A DNA stretch of 64,000 nucleotides from an uncultured Prevotellaceae bacterium (GTDB taxonomy: Bacteria > Bacteroidota > Bacteroidia > Bacteroidales > Bacteroidaceae): positions 35,111 to 99,110 of the forward strand of contig ONMA01000004.1 in assembly GCA_900318815.1 (NCBI GenBank). The letters run 5' to 3'. Made by a program: the position numbers and the translations under genes. Position 1 is the stretch's first letter. The number at the start of each line of letters is the position of its first letter. A model generated the notes under the pieces. The model did no database searches. It had not been told where the DNA came from and saw nothing but the letters and a program-made list of their open reading frames with translations. Below are positions 39,405 to 49,667 of this stretch, piece by piece.

Positions 39405-42400
39405 ATGAAGATTTCAAAACTACTCGTTTTGAGCGCACTCTGCCTGACGACGGCAAGTGTGAAAGCTGAGGTACCCGAAGGCGTATGGACAATGCCCGAG
39501 CCACAGGGGCTGGAGTTCACGACGTTTACCAGCGACGGAACTTACTATTACCTCTACAATCCCGGAGCAAAGATGTTCTTTGCCAGCGGTAACTCCTGGA
39601 ACACCCAGGCCAGTGTGAGAACGTTCGGCTACCCGTTCTGGGTGACAGAATCTTCTGAGGAAGGTGCCCCCGAGGGTTCTTACGAGCTGTGGGACGACTT
39701 CAGCAATGCCGACCGTACCGACGTGACGGGACCTCACAACCTGTTTACCGATGATGGCGGCTCTACGTGGGTTGACCATGGTTCTCAGGCCAACTATTCC
39801 TGGATGTTTGAAATCGTGGGCGATTTCGTGCGTTTCCAGAATGTGGCTCTCGCTGCTGCCAAGCCCGAATATGCCGGTACTTACATCGGATGGGCTGGCG
39901 ACTATGCCGGCGACAAGAACAGCAGTGTGCTGAAGATGATTGCCCCCGATACCCCGGGCACTTGCATCGACTGGCGTGCCGTGACCACCGCTTCCTATGA
40001 GGAGTTCGTGGCCTCTGAGGCCTACACCGTCTATACCAACGGCGTGGAGTGCTTCTTCCTGGCCAAACAGCTGCGCGACCTCCTTGTCGAGGCCGAGGGC
40101 ATCAGTGCCGACGTGGCTGCCCAGGTGGCTATCTACAACAACACCGCCAGCACGAAGGAAGAGCTGACCCAGGCTATTGCCGATGCCAAGGCTGCCATTG
40201 AGAAGCGCAAGCAGGAGCTGGTCGACGACAACTACGACAAGGCTACCGTGGAGAACCCCGTGGTGGTGACCGACAAGTTCCTTGTGAACCCCGACTTCAA
40301 GGGCGATGACCTGAAGACCGGTTGGAGCGGAACGGAGTTCGGTTCATACGGTCCCAAGGAGAATGCCGAGCACTACAACAAGACCTACGACACCTATCAG
40401 GACGTGAACGGCGGCATGAAGCCCGGTGTCTACGCCGTGGGCGTCAAGGCTTTCTACCGTGCCGGTAATGCCCAGCCTGCCTACGACAACTTCAAGGCCG
40501 ACAATGCTGCCTCGAAGTATGCCAAGCTCTATGCCAAGATTGGTTCGATGACCCGCGAGCAGGCCATCGTTTCGCCTTGCGCCCCCTTGCTCACCGAGAT
40601 GCAGGGTAAGGGCAGCGAGTCGTCGGCTACCGATGCTGAGACGGGCGAGACCTACTGGTTCCCCAACAACATGGAAGCTGCTGAGTACTACATGCACACA
40701 CTGGGTCACTATGACAACAAGGTGCTCATTGCCGTGAATGCTGAGACCGACACCCTGCGCCTCGGCGTCCGCAAGAGTTCTGGCGTTGACGGTGACTGGA
40801 GTATCTTCGACGACTTCTCACTGACCTACTACGGTAAGGGTGCCGACGCTTGCGAGCTGTACCTGAACCTGGCCCTGCAGGCCTACGAGCCCTACGAGGT
40901 GCAGGAAGACGTCGTCTTCACCGAGAGCTACCTGACCGCTTACAACGAGAAGGTGAACCAGACCTATACGGCCAGCTCGCTCGAAGATGTGAACAACATC
41001 CTGGCCGGCATCGACGGTGCCTACAACGACCTACAGAAGAACATCCAGCTGTGGAAGGACCTGGCCAAGGCTGTTGAGGACGCCAAGAATCTGCCTTACA
41101 TCGACAAGATTGACCAGTTGGATATGGATGAGGCTTACGACCTGCTTGACTTCCTTTACTCGAAAGGTTATGAGGACATCAGGGACGAGGCTTCTTTGAC
41201 TAACGAGGAGCTGGAAGCACAGATTGCCGAGCTGAAGCGTTGGTTGGACGTAGTGGCTGAGAATGCCAGCGGCCTGTTCAATGAGGGCGACGACGTGACT
41301 AGCCTGCTTACTAACCCCGCCTTTGAGTTTGGTCTGTCGGCTGGAGCCGCTGAGGGTTGGACGGTTGACCGCATTGAGGGCGGTAATGTGACACCTGGCC
41401 CGATTGGAGGAGATGGTGATACATTCCGGGAGAAAGTGGGTTATTATAATGCTTGCTTCGAGTCCTGGCATTGCCACAAGTGGGATGTTTGGCAGGAAAT
41501 AAAGAATGCTCCTGTCGGTGTGTATGAGATTCAGGTGCAGGGTTATGTTCGTTGCGAGGTTTCGGGTTACGTCCGTGGCGATGATCTTATAGATCCTTAT
41601 ACCTCTCCCGTGTACCTCTATTTGAATAATTCTCTGAGCCAGTTCCCCAGCGTCTACTCGCAAGTACCTGCAGAACACGGCATTGATTTCCAGATTATTG
41701 AAGGCTGGACTACTGAAGAAATCAATGGCAACCTGTATCCCAACTCGATGGGTGGTGCAGCACAGTGCTTCAGCACCGATATGTACCAGACCACTGCTTA
41801 CGGTATCATCAAGAAGAATGGCGATCCCTTCCGCATTGGTGTGAAAATGGATGCTGATCAGGACTGGTGGTGCATCTGGGATAACTTCAAGTTGATTTAT
41901 CAGGGCTTCAGTGCCGACAAGGTGCTGCCTGCATTGGAGGAGGCTTTGGCCATGATTGACCTCTCTCAGCCCATGGGCAAGGAGTGGTTCCCGCAGGCCG
42001 AGGCCGCTGTGAACGCTGCTAACGAGGCTATTGCATCGGGCAACGGCAGAACTATGTTCGACGCATTGAGCGATATTTACGATATTAGCGAGGGAATCCG
42101 CAATTCGGTGGCTCTGTTTGCTAAGCTCAAAAATACCAACGAGGAAATGGGTGCAGTTATCTCGCAGTCGGACAATACTGAGGCTCAGGCTGCGGCCAAC
42201 ACACTGTTCGAGACCATTCAGAACGGTATTGAAAACCATGAGTTCGCCGATGCTGACGTTGAGGGTCTGATTGACCAGATTCAGAAGATGAAGACCTTGC
42301 TGGCTCTTCCCACTAATTATAACGATGCTACCGACGACGCTCCTGCTGACTTCACCAACGTGATTGTAAATCCTGCTTACGACGATGGCGTGAGCGGCTG

Positions 42401-43100
42401 GTCTGGCACGGGTGCTGCTTGGGACTCCAACGTCTGTAATGCAGAAATCTTCGGTAAGGACTACGACTACTATCAGGACATCGTCGGTCTGCCCGAGGGT
42501 ACCTATCAGGTGGGTGTTCAGGCCTTCTATCGTGCTGGTGGCGCTACCGCCGACTACGAGGCATACGTGGCTAATCCCGATTCGCTGAACCACGCATTCA
42601 TCTATGCCATGAACGGCGACAGCATCGTGAGCAGTGTTCCTATGAAGCGTCTGGCTTCTGAGGCTAACGTGGGCGACAGCTACGACGGCTACGTGCAGGT
42701 GAAGGCTTCTTCTGAGGAGGGTGCCGGCGACGGCCTCTATGTCTGCAACAACATGGCGGCTGCCAGCGACGAGTTCGCTGCTGAGAAGTACATCAACGAA
42801 GGCCCGATCGTGAAGGTGCTTGCCGACGGTAAGCTCCGCATCGGTCTGAAGAAGACCACCAACATCACCGACAACTGGACGCTCTTCGACAACTGGACGC
42901 TGAAGTACTTCGGCAGTGCCAGCGCCAAGACTCCGAGCGACGATCCTTCGGGTATCAAGAATGCCGAGAACGCTCCTGTCGTGAGAGTGGAGTTCTTCAC
43001 CCTCGACGGTCGCAAGGCTAACACGGTGGCCAAGGGCATCATGATTGTGAAGGAGACCCTGGCCAACGGCAACGTCATCGTTAAGAAGATTCAGAAGTAA
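39405..43100 (+). CDS. Large secreted multi-domain protein, probable carbohydrate-binding modules
   Basis: 1231 residues with a signal peptide (LVLSALCLTTASVKA). Three similar beta-sandwich-like domains recur: near residue 294 (LVNPDFKGDDLKTGWSGTEF, then VNGGMKPGVYAVGVKAFYRA), near 630 (LTNPAFEFGLSAGAAEGWTV, then APVGVYEIQVQGYVRC) and near 990 (IVNPAYDDGVSGWSGTGAAW, then LPEGTYQVGVQAFYRAG). Each has the NPxF...GW start and the PxGxYxVxVxxxxR pattern of galactose-binding-like modules. Helical spacers lie between them, and a type IX-like tail (FFTLDGRKANTVAKGIMIVK) ends the protein. No enzyme motif is seen. It precedes the SusCD locus and may be its extracellular partner. Confidence 0.75.
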   Translation: MKISKLLVLSALCLTTASVKAEVPEGVWTMPEPQGLEFTTFTSDGTYYYLYNPGAKMFFASGNSWNTQASVRTFGYPFWVTESSEEGAPEGSYELWDDFSNADRTDVTGPHNLFTDDGGSTWVDHGSQANYSWMFEIVGDFVRFQNVALAAAKPEYAGTYIGWAGDYAGDKNSSVLKMIAPDTPGTCIDWRAVTTASYEEFVASEAYTVYTNGVECFFLAKQLRDLLVEAEGISADVAAQVAIYNNTASTKEELTQAIADAKAAIEKRKQELVDDNYDKATVENPVVVTDKFLVNPDFKGDDLKTGWSGTEFGSYGPKENAEHYNKTYDTYQDVNGGMKPGVYAVGVKAFYRAGNAQPAYDNFKADNAASKYAKLYAKIGSMTREQAIVSPCAPLLTEMQGKGSESSATDAETGETYWFPNNMEAAEYYMHTLGHYDNKVLIAVNAETDTLRLGVRKSSGVDGDWSIFDDFSLTYYGKGADACELYLNLALQAYEPYEVQEDVVFTESYLTAYNEKVNQTYTASSLEDVNNILAGIDGAYNDLQKNIQLWKDLAKAVEDAKNLPYIDKIDQLDMDEAYDLLDFLYSKGYEDIRDEASLTNEELEAQIAELKRWLDVVAENASGLFNEGDDVTSLLTNPAFEFGLSAGAAEGWTVDRIEGGNVTPGPIGGDGDTFREKVGYYNACFESWHCHKWDVWQEIKNAPVGVYEIQVQGYVRCEVSGYVRGDDLIDPYTSPVYLYLNNSLSQFPSVYSQVPAEHGIDFQIIEGWTTEEINGNLYPNSMGGAAQCFSTDMYQTTAYGIIKKNGDPFRIGVKMDADQDWWCIWDNFKLIYQGFSADKVLPALEEALAMIDLSQPMGKEWFPQAEAAVNAANEAIASGNGRTMFDALSDIYDISEGIRNSVALFAKLKNTNEEMGAVISQSDNTEAQAAANTLFETIQNGIENHEFADADVEGLIDQIQKMKTLLALPTNYNDATDDAPADFTNVIVNPAYDDGVSGWSGTGAAWDSNVCNAEIFGKDYDYYQDIVGLPEGTYQVGVQAFYRAGGATADYEAYVANPDSLNHAFIYAMNGDSIVSSVPMKRLASEANVGDSYDGYVQVKASSEEGAGDGLYVCNNMAAASDEFAAEKYINEGPIVKVLADGKLRIGLKKTTNITDNWTLFDNWTLKYFGSASAKTPSDDPSGIKNAENAPVVRVEFFTLDGRKANTVAKGIMIVKETLANGNVIVKKIQK

Positions 43101-43132
43101 ATGACTGACAATCAACGACTGACTATTCTCTA

Positions 43133-43183
43133 AAAGGGTTCGGGGACGGGATGCAACATTCCCGCCTCCGACCCCTTGTTTTT
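43133..43183 (+). terminator. Terminator after the 39405 gene
   Basis: AAGGGTTCGGGGACGGGATG pairs imperfectly with CATTCCCGCCTCCGACCCCT, followed by a GTTTTTT run. Confidence 0.8.
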
Positions 43184-43473
43184 TCCCGACTATAGCTCTT
43201 TGACTTTCCTTCCCTGTTGGCGTCGGCTTTGCCGACGCGAAAATGAAATCCTGGGCCAGCCCCGTGCCGGCCTGAAAGAAAATACAGAGAGGCCATGCCC
43301 CCTCGGGCCTCACGCCTTTCTCACCAAAAAAGAAAATAATGACTCCCTCTTACGGGGGCACCACATAATCATTGATACATTAACATTAAATCACTAACAC
43401 CTGACAACCACTATCAAGAAACCCATTACTAAAAGAATTATCAATAACAAACTTAATAATAACTATCAAACCT
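43184..43473 (+). other. Long leader of the first fasciclin gene, no gene
   Basis: 290 bases with a perfect palindromic hairpin (GCGTCGGCTTTGCCGACGC, 43220-43238) and a weaker G/C-rich hairpin near 43255-43275, then an AT-rich run. No clear -7 box was found, so transcription may come from read-through or from a non-canonical promoter. Confidence 0.4.
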
Positions 43474-46215
43474 ATGATTCGTAAAACTATCGTAATGCAA
43501 GGACGACGGGTGGCGATGGCCGCTTGCGGGTTGCTGATAGGAGCCTCGGTGCTACAGTCGTGTAAAGACGACGACGTGCTTACCGGACAGCCATCCTGGC
43601 TGGGCAACTCCATCTATGAGCGACTGCAAGAAGACGGCGGTTATGCCACTACGCTTCGTCTTATCGATGACCTCGACATGAAAGACGTGTTGGGGCACAC
43701 GGGTTCGAAGACACTGTTTGTGGCCGATGACGCTGCCTTTGCGGAGTGGTTCAAGTCCAATTCCTGGGGCGTGAGCAGCTATGAGCAGTTGACCGATGCC
43801 CAGAAACGACTGTTGCTGAACAACTCGATGGTGAACAATGCGTACCTCATCGAGCTGATGTCGAATGCCTACCTGAACGATGCCCTGCAGGACGGGCGCG
43901 CCATGCGCCGCGAGACGGCCAGCGGCATCTACGACTCTGTCTACGTGATGAAGCCCAGTGAGATGCCTAACACCAAGGCTTGGGCCTACTACAAAGCCAC
44001 GAACAAAAGCATTCCCATCTTCCGCGACGAGACGGCTGCACCGATGATTCACTTCCTGCCTGCCTACATGAACTACAACAAGATTACGAGCGAAGACCTC
44101 GCTATCCTGACCAACGGGCAGGCCACCTCGGCCAACGAGGCATGGGTCAACGGCAAGCAGGTCGTCGAGCGCGACATCACCTGTAAGAACGGCTACATCC
44201 AGAAGATGAGCGGCGTGATTGAGTCGAGCCCCAACATGGCCCAGATCATTCACCAGCACGCTCAGATGTCGAAGTGGGCCGAGCTGATCGACCGCTTCTC
44301 CGCTCCTTATTTCTCGGCAGCCAACATGCGCGAGTACAACCGTATTTATAATAATGAGGACTCGGTGTTCATGATGCACTACTTCAACGACTATGCCGGT
44401 GGCGGTGCAAGAACCACCACGCCAAGTGGCGAGGCGGTGAAGGCCACGCTGAAGTTCGACCCGGGCTGGAACCAGTACCGAGTGGACATTGAGGGCTACG
44501 ACCTGCACCACGATGCCGCTGCCATGATCGTGCCTACGGATGCCGCCCTGGATCGCTGGTGGAACAAGGAAGGCAAGGACCTGCAGGACGAGTACAAGGA
44601 GTGGGACTCTATTCCCGATGCCACACTGGCCAAGCTCATCCGCGTCAACATGCTGCCCACGTTCACCGAGGCCGTGCCTTCGAAGTTCCAGAACGTGCTC
44701 AACGATGCCAAGGAGGTGCTGGGCATTACCAAGGAAGACATTGACTCCTGCTTCATGGGCTGTAACGGCGTGGTCTACCTCGTAGACAGCGTGTTCACCC
44801 CCGCAGAGTTTGCTTCGGTGGCCTATCCCGCACTGGCCCACACGTCGACGATGAACGTCATCTACTGGGTCATCGACCAGCGCAACTTCCTGCCTTACCT
44901 GCTCTCCATGGACTCCAAGTATGCCCTGATACTGCCCGACAACGATGCCATGATGCTCTACATCGACCCTGCCAGCTATGGCAATGGCGTCGACTCGGAG
45001 ACGGGTAACCCCATGATGCAGATCTTCGAGTTCTACTATGACGAGAAGCGTCCGGAGGGTTCGCGCGTGCAGGCCCGCCGCTATAACGTCATGGCCGATG
45101 CCGACGGCAACATCATCAAGACCAGCCAGACGCCGGCACAGTCGGCTGTGGCCCAGAACGTGATCCAGAAGTCGGTCGACGACCTCATGGATCAGCTCAT
45201 CATCGTGCTGGCCGACAAGAACAAGAACCTGGAGGACTATGTGAACGAAGGCTACACGCTGTTCAAGACCAAGGGCGGCTCGCTCATCCGCGTGACCAAG
45301 GCCGACGGCAGCCACCTCTCCTTCGAGGGCGGTTGGCAGATGGAGCACAATGGCCGCAAGGACAACTCGACGGCCGAGTTCCAGAAGTCGAACGGTCGCT
45401 CCTACATGGTTCACTCGCAAATGCCGCTCACAGCCGAGAAGTCGCTCTACATGACCCTGCGCGAGCATCAGGAGTACAGGGGCTTCCTGAACCTCTTAGC
45501 CAACGACTACTGCGACCTGCTCAGCGTGAAGCTGAACAACAAATACACCCCGTCGAACGCGAAGAACGGCAACCAGAACTTCCGCCTCTTCGACAACTAT
45601 AACTATACCGTGTTCATTCCCTCGACCAATGCCATCGAGCAACTGCAGGCCGAGAAGAAGCTGCCTACCTGGGACGAGCTGGAAGAGAGCTTCGCTGACG
45701 CTGACGATGAGGGTGCCCGCCACGACTACTTGAGCGTGCTCGACAGCATCTGCGCCGCCGAGCATTGGTACAGGCCCAATGCCAGCGAGGCCAGCAAGGA
45801 CTCCACGCAGAAGAAGGTGAAGACCTGCATGACGGCCATCGTCAGCAACTTCATCCGCTATCATGTCATGGACCGCTCGGTGGCCATCGGCATGGCTCCC
45901 GAGGCCAACGCCGCCGGCAACACCTTCGAGTCGATGATGCGTAACCCCGAGACGGGACGATTCTTCTCCCTCGAGGCCAACTTCGACCAGAACAGCCTCT
46001 CTGTGACCGACATCATGGGCAACACCCGCAACGTGGCCCGCAACGAAGGTCTTTACAACAACATCATCCGCGAGTACTGGTTCGAGGGTTCGGGCAACAG
46101 CGCCCGTCTCTTCATGGGCAGTAATGCCGTGGCCCATCTCATCAGTCAGCCATTGTTCTATCAGGAGATGAAGCCTTGGCGAGAGGTGGTGGCAGAATAT
46201 CTTAAAAACAACTAA
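43474..46215 (+). CDS. Fasciclin-domain surface lipoprotein (first)
   Basis: 913 residues. A lipoprotein signal ends at LLIGASVLQSC, and CKDDD right after the cysteine fits the acidic surface-export signal of Bacteroidetes lipoproteins. FAS1-type domains are seen at residues ~45-135 (YATTLRLIDDLDMKDVLGHT, then TLFVADDAAFAEWF) and in the C-terminal third (YTVFIPSTNAIEQLQAEK), with a weaker one between (LIRVNMLPTFTEAVP). Likely a glycan or protein-binding partner of the SusC/SusD pair that follows after 14 bp, taking the place SusE/F-type proteins hold elsewhere. Confidence 0.83.
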   Translation: MIRKTIVMQGRRVAMAACGLLIGASVLQSCKDDDVLTGQPSWLGNSIYERLQEDGGYATTLRLIDDLDMKDVLGHTGSKTLFVADDAAFAEWFKSNSWGVSSYEQLTDAQKRLLLNNSMVNNAYLIELMSNAYLNDALQDGRAMRRETASGIYDSVYVMKPSEMPNTKAWAYYKATNKSIPIFRDETAAPMIHFLPAYMNYNKITSEDLAILTNGQATSANEAWVNGKQVVERDITCKNGYIQKMSGVIESSPNMAQIIHQHAQMSKWAELIDRFSAPYFSAANMREYNRIYNNEDSVFMMHYFNDYAGGGARTTTPSGEAVKATLKFDPGWNQYRVDIEGYDLHHDAAAMIVPTDAALDRWWNKEGKDLQDEYKEWDSIPDATLAKLIRVNMLPTFTEAVPSKFQNVLNDAKEVLGITKEDIDSCFMGCNGVVYLVDSVFTPAEFASVAYPALAHTSTMNVIYWVIDQRNFLPYLLSMDSKYALILPDNDAMMLYIDPASYGNGVDSETGNPMMQIFEFYYDEKRPEGSRVQARRYNVMADADGNIIKTSQTPAQSAVAQNVIQKSVDDLMDQLIIVLADKNKNLEDYVNEGYTLFKTKGGSLIRVTKADGSHLSFEGGWQMEHNGRKDNSTAEFQKSNGRSYMVHSQMPLTAEKSLYMTLREHQEYRGFLNLLANDYCDLLSVKLNNKYTPSNAKNGNQNFRLFDNYNYTVFIPSTNAIEQLQAEKKLPTWDELEESFADADDEGARHDYLSVLDSICAAEHWYRPNASEASKDSTQKKVKTCMTAIVSNFIRYHVMDRSVAIGMAPEANAAGNTFESMMRNPETGRFFSLEANFDQNSLSVTDIMGNTRNVARNEGLYNNIIREYWFEGSGNSARLFMGSNAVAHLISQPLFYQEMKPWREVVAEYLKNN

Positions 46216-46229
46216 GGAGAACCTATCGT

Positions 46230-49200
46230 ATGAGAATACTAAAATCCATTATCATGACGCTGGCCCTGCTGCTCACGGCAACGGCCAGTGCGCAGATTGC
46301 GTCGGTTCACGGTACGGTGAGCGACGACATGGGCCCGCTGATGGGAGCCACCGTGTGTGAGATTGATGCCACGGGACGTATCATCAACTCGACCGTTACC
46401 GACCTGAACGGTAACTTCACCATGAAAGTGAAGAACGAAAAGGACAAGATCCGCTTCACCTATGTGGGTATGAAGGCACAGATACTGTCCATCAATAAGA
46501 CCACTTTCAACATCAACATGTCCTCGGCCACGCAGATCAAGGAAGTGGTGGTGAAGTCGAAGAAGCGCATGCAGGGCAACGCACTGCCCATCCCCGAGCG
46601 CGAAATCTCGTATGCCACGCAGACCATCTCGATGAAGGAGTTCGAGGGTCTGGGCATTACCTCGGTCGACGAGGCCCTGCAGGGCCGTATCGCCGGTCTT
46701 GACATCATCGGCAATTCGGGCGACCTGGGTTCCGGCTCTACCATGCGTCTGCGTGGTGCCAGCTCGCTCTCGACGCTGACCGACGCCAACCCGCTTATCG
46801 TGGTCGACGGCAACATCCGCGAGGTGAACCTCGACAACTTCGACATGGCCGGTGCCAATAACGAGAAGTTTGCCGAGCTGCTGAACATCAACCCCGAGGA
46901 CATCGCCTCCATCACCGTGCTGAAGGACGCTGCCGCCACGGCCGTCTACGGCTCGCAGGGTGGTAACGGCGTCATCGAGCTGACCACCAAGCGTGGTGTG
47001 CGCGGCAAGCCGAAACTCACCTACTCGCTGAAGCTCACCGGCACCTACCAGCCCAAGGGCTACGACCTGCTGAACGGCGACGACTACACCATGATGCTGA
47101 AGGAAGCCTACTTCAATCCGCAGCAGAACGACCGTGCATCTGACGTCAACGAGCTGAACTACTTAGGTCCCACCGACGACTTTGCCGACTGGCGACAGTA
47201 CCGCGACAACACCGACTGGCGCGACGCCGTTACCCAGGTGGGTATGCGCCAGAACCACTATGTCACCATCTCGGGTGGCGGTGAGAAGGCCTCGTTCCGT
47301 ATCGGCGGCGGCTTCGACCATGAGACGGGTACGATGATCAAGCAGAAGCTGAACCGCTTCTCTACCCGTGTGGCCCTGGACTACAACATCTCGCAGCGCA
47401 TCCGCGTAAGCACCAACTTCGCGCTGACCTACACCAAGAACAACATGAACTACGACGGTCTGCTCTCCATCGCACAGCGCAAGATGCCTAACATGAGCAT
47501 CTACGAGAAAGACCCCGACACTGGTCTCGACACCGACGTCTACTACACCATGCCCCGTACGGGCGTCTATATCGGCTCGGAAGTATTCAAGGACGACCAG
47601 CGCGTGCTGGTGAACCCCGTGGCCTCGGCCAATCTGGCCAAGAACGACCGCCGCACCTACGACATGAGTCCTGAACTCGTCATCAACTATCAGCTCTTAG
47701 GTACCGACGAGGACCACTGGCAGCTGAACTGGCGTGGCTCGGTCTACATGAACATCTTCAACCAGTATGACGACAAGTACTATCCCTGGGAGCTGAACCC
47801 CGTGCGCTACTACGACGGCGTGAACGTCGACTTCAACTCCTCGTCGAAGAGCGTCTCGTTCAACACCAAGCAGACGCTGACCCTCATTCCCGCCTTTACC
47901 AATAAGGACCACTCGATGATGGTGATGGGACGCTTCGAGCTGACCAGCGGCTCCAGCAGCGGACAGTCGACCAACCGCACAGGCCTGGTCTCGGGTGTCG
48001 TCGGTGCCGGCGGCCTGAACTTCTCGCCTTCATCCTGGTATAACCAGTGGCGCTCGATGTACTACACCTTCTCGACCCACTACGCCTACAAGGGTCGCTA
48101 CGTGGCCGACTTCACGGTGCGTGCCGACGGTACCACCAAGTTCGGTCCTGGCAACCGCTGGGGTTACTTCCCCTCGGTGTCGCTGAAGTGGATTGTCAGC
48201 GACGAGCCTTGGTTCGAGAAGCTGAAGCCCGCCATCTCGATGCTCGCACTCCGACCCAGCTGGGGTCTGGTGGGTAACCAGCCCAACCAGAACTACCTGT
48301 ACACCTCCAAGTACGGCTCTGCCAACAGCTACCTCGACATGACGGCCATGGCTCCGCTGAACATCCGTCTGACCGACATGCGCTGGCAGAAGCAGTCCAG
48401 CTTCAACGGCGGTATCGACATCCACTTCCTCGACGAGCGACTGAACCTCACCATTGAGGGCTATATCGCTACCATTACCGACATGCTCATGTCCAACTAC
48501 CGCATCCCCTCGAACGCCGGTTTCGCCACCGTTCCTTATCGCAACAGCGGCAAGATGCGCAACCAGGGTTGGGAGTTCCACATCAACACCAACCGCCTCA
48601 TCAAGGCCGGCAAGTTCATCTTCGACCTGAATGCCAACTTCGGTAACAACCGCAACGAAATCCTTGAGATGGACGAGTATGTGCTGAACAACCTGAACTC
48701 CACCTACGGCTACTCCAACGCCGAGTGGCTGCGCCGCGTGCAGCTGCACAATCCGTTTGGTGCCATCTACGGCTTCAAGTTTAAGGGCGTCTACACCCAC
48801 AACTACAAGTCGTTCTGCGCCCTCAACCTGACCGACGAGGAGTTCCTGCAGTTCACTGCCGGCACCCTGCCCGACGAGTGGTACAAGGAACACAACTGGA
48901 CTAAGCAGCCCTATACGGCTCCCGTGGCCACCAACGAGAAGGGCGAGCTCATCCGCGATGCCTACGGCAACCCGCTCCGCATGAAGTTCGACTACACCAA
49001 CACGGGTACGGGCCGCAACGGTCGTGACTATTCCTTCAACGGCGGTGATGCAATCTATGAAGATGCCAACAACGACGGCCAGATCAATGCCCTCGACATC
49101 ACCTATCTCGGTTCGTCGCTGCCTAAGCTCACCGGTGGCTTCGGCTTCACCTTCAGCTATGGCGACTGGCGTCTGAACACGCAGTTCACCTATCGCGTGG

Positions 49201-49616
49201 GCAACAAGATCCTGAACATGTCGCGCCTGAACCTCGAGTCGATGATCAACAACAACAACCAGAGCCAGGCCGTGAACTACCGCTGGCGCAAGGAGGGCGA
49301 CGTCACGTCGATACCTCGTGCCATGTACGGCAGTGAGGCGGCTTTCAACTCGCTCGTCAGCGACCGCTACGTCGAGGACGGCTCCTACCTGCGTATGAGC
49401 TATGCCCAGCTGTCCTACACCTTGAAGAAGAAGTATCTCAAGTGGATTGGCCTGAACCGCATAGCCCTCTATGCCTCTATCAACAACCCGTTCGTCATCA
49501 CGAAGTACTCGGGTGTTGACCCCGACATCTCGCAGGCTGGCTACGACCCCGCCATCGACAATGCACAGACACCGCGCTCGCGTTCTTACACGCTGGGTAT
49601 CACGGTTGACTTCTAA
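46230..49616 (+). CDS. SusC/RagA-family TonB-linked outer-membrane transporter (first)
   Basis: 1128 residues. After the signal peptide (LALLLTATASAQ) come a carboxypeptidase-like regulatory domain (VHGTVSDDMGPLMGATVCEI), the plug (ALQGRIAGLDIIGNSGDLGS, LIVVDGNIRE and INPEDIASITVLKDAAATAV, the SusC family signature) and a 22-strand barrel ending in ITVDF. It imports a nutrient, probably a glycan or peptide, using TonB energy, with the SusD lid encoded next. No nearby glycoside hydrolase reveals the substrate. Confidence 0.95.
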   Translation: MRILKSIIMTLALLLTATASAQIASVHGTVSDDMGPLMGATVCEIDATGRIINSTVTDLNGNFTMKVKNEKDKIRFTYVGMKAQILSINKTTFNINMSSATQIKEVVVKSKKRMQGNALPIPEREISYATQTISMKEFEGLGITSVDEALQGRIAGLDIIGNSGDLGSGSTMRLRGASSLSTLTDANPLIVVDGNIREVNLDNFDMAGANNEKFAELLNINPEDIASITVLKDAAATAVYGSQGGNGVIELTTKRGVRGKPKLTYSLKLTGTYQPKGYDLLNGDDYTMMLKEAYFNPQQNDRASDVNELNYLGPTDDFADWRQYRDNTDWRDAVTQVGMRQNHYVTISGGGEKASFRIGGGFDHETGTMIKQKLNRFSTRVALDYNISQRIRVSTNFALTYTKNNMNYDGLLSIAQRKMPNMSIYEKDPDTGLDTDVYYTMPRTGVYIGSEVFKDDQRVLVNPVASANLAKNDRRTYDMSPELVINYQLLGTDEDHWQLNWRGSVYMNIFNQYDDKYYPWELNPVRYYDGVNVDFNSSSKSVSFNTKQTLTLIPAFTNKDHSMMVMGRFELTSGSSSGQSTNRTGLVSGVVGAGGLNFSPSSWYNQWRSMYYTFSTHYAYKGRYVADFTVRADGTTKFGPGNRWGYFPSVSLKWIVSDEPWFEKLKPAISMLALRPSWGLVGNQPNQNYLYTSKYGSANSYLDMTAMAPLNIRLTDMRWQKQSSFNGGIDIHFLDERLNLTIEGYIATITDMLMSNYRIPSNAGFATVPYRNSGKMRNQGWEFHINTNRLIKAGKFIFDLNANFGNNRNEILEMDEYVLNNLNSTYGYSNAEWLRRVQLHNPFGAIYGFKFKGVYTHNYKSFCALNLTDEEFLQFTAGTLPDEWYKEHNWTKQPYTAPVATNEKGELIRDAYGNPLRMKFDYTNTGTGRNGRDYSFNGGDAIYEDANNDGQINALDITYLGSSLPKLTGGFGFTFSYGDWRLNTQFTYRVGNKILNMSRLNLESMINNNNQSQAVNYRWRKEGDVTSIPRAMYGSEAAFNSLVSDRYVEDGSYLRMSYAQLSYTLKKKYLKWIGLNRIALYASINNPFVITKYSGVDPDISQAGYDPAIDNAQTPRSRSYTLGITVDF

Positions 49617-49619
49617 TGG

Positions 49620-49667
49620 ATGATTGAACACTGAACAATGAATATTGAAAATAGAATATTGAATATT
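49620..49667 (+). repeat. TTGAA-rich intergenic segment before first SusD
   Basis: Short spaced copies of TGAACAATGAATATTGAAAA-type sequence. Related stretches precede genes at 53611-53642 and 58789-58822. Confidence 0.45.

Noticed and set aside
41031-43313. 760-residue open frame on the minus strand, and similar long frames at 43552-45468, 48030-49883, 52158-54257 and 58589-60352
   Set aside because: All lie opposite clear SusC/D, fasciclin or secreted genes with signal peptides; the reverse frames stay open because of base composition.
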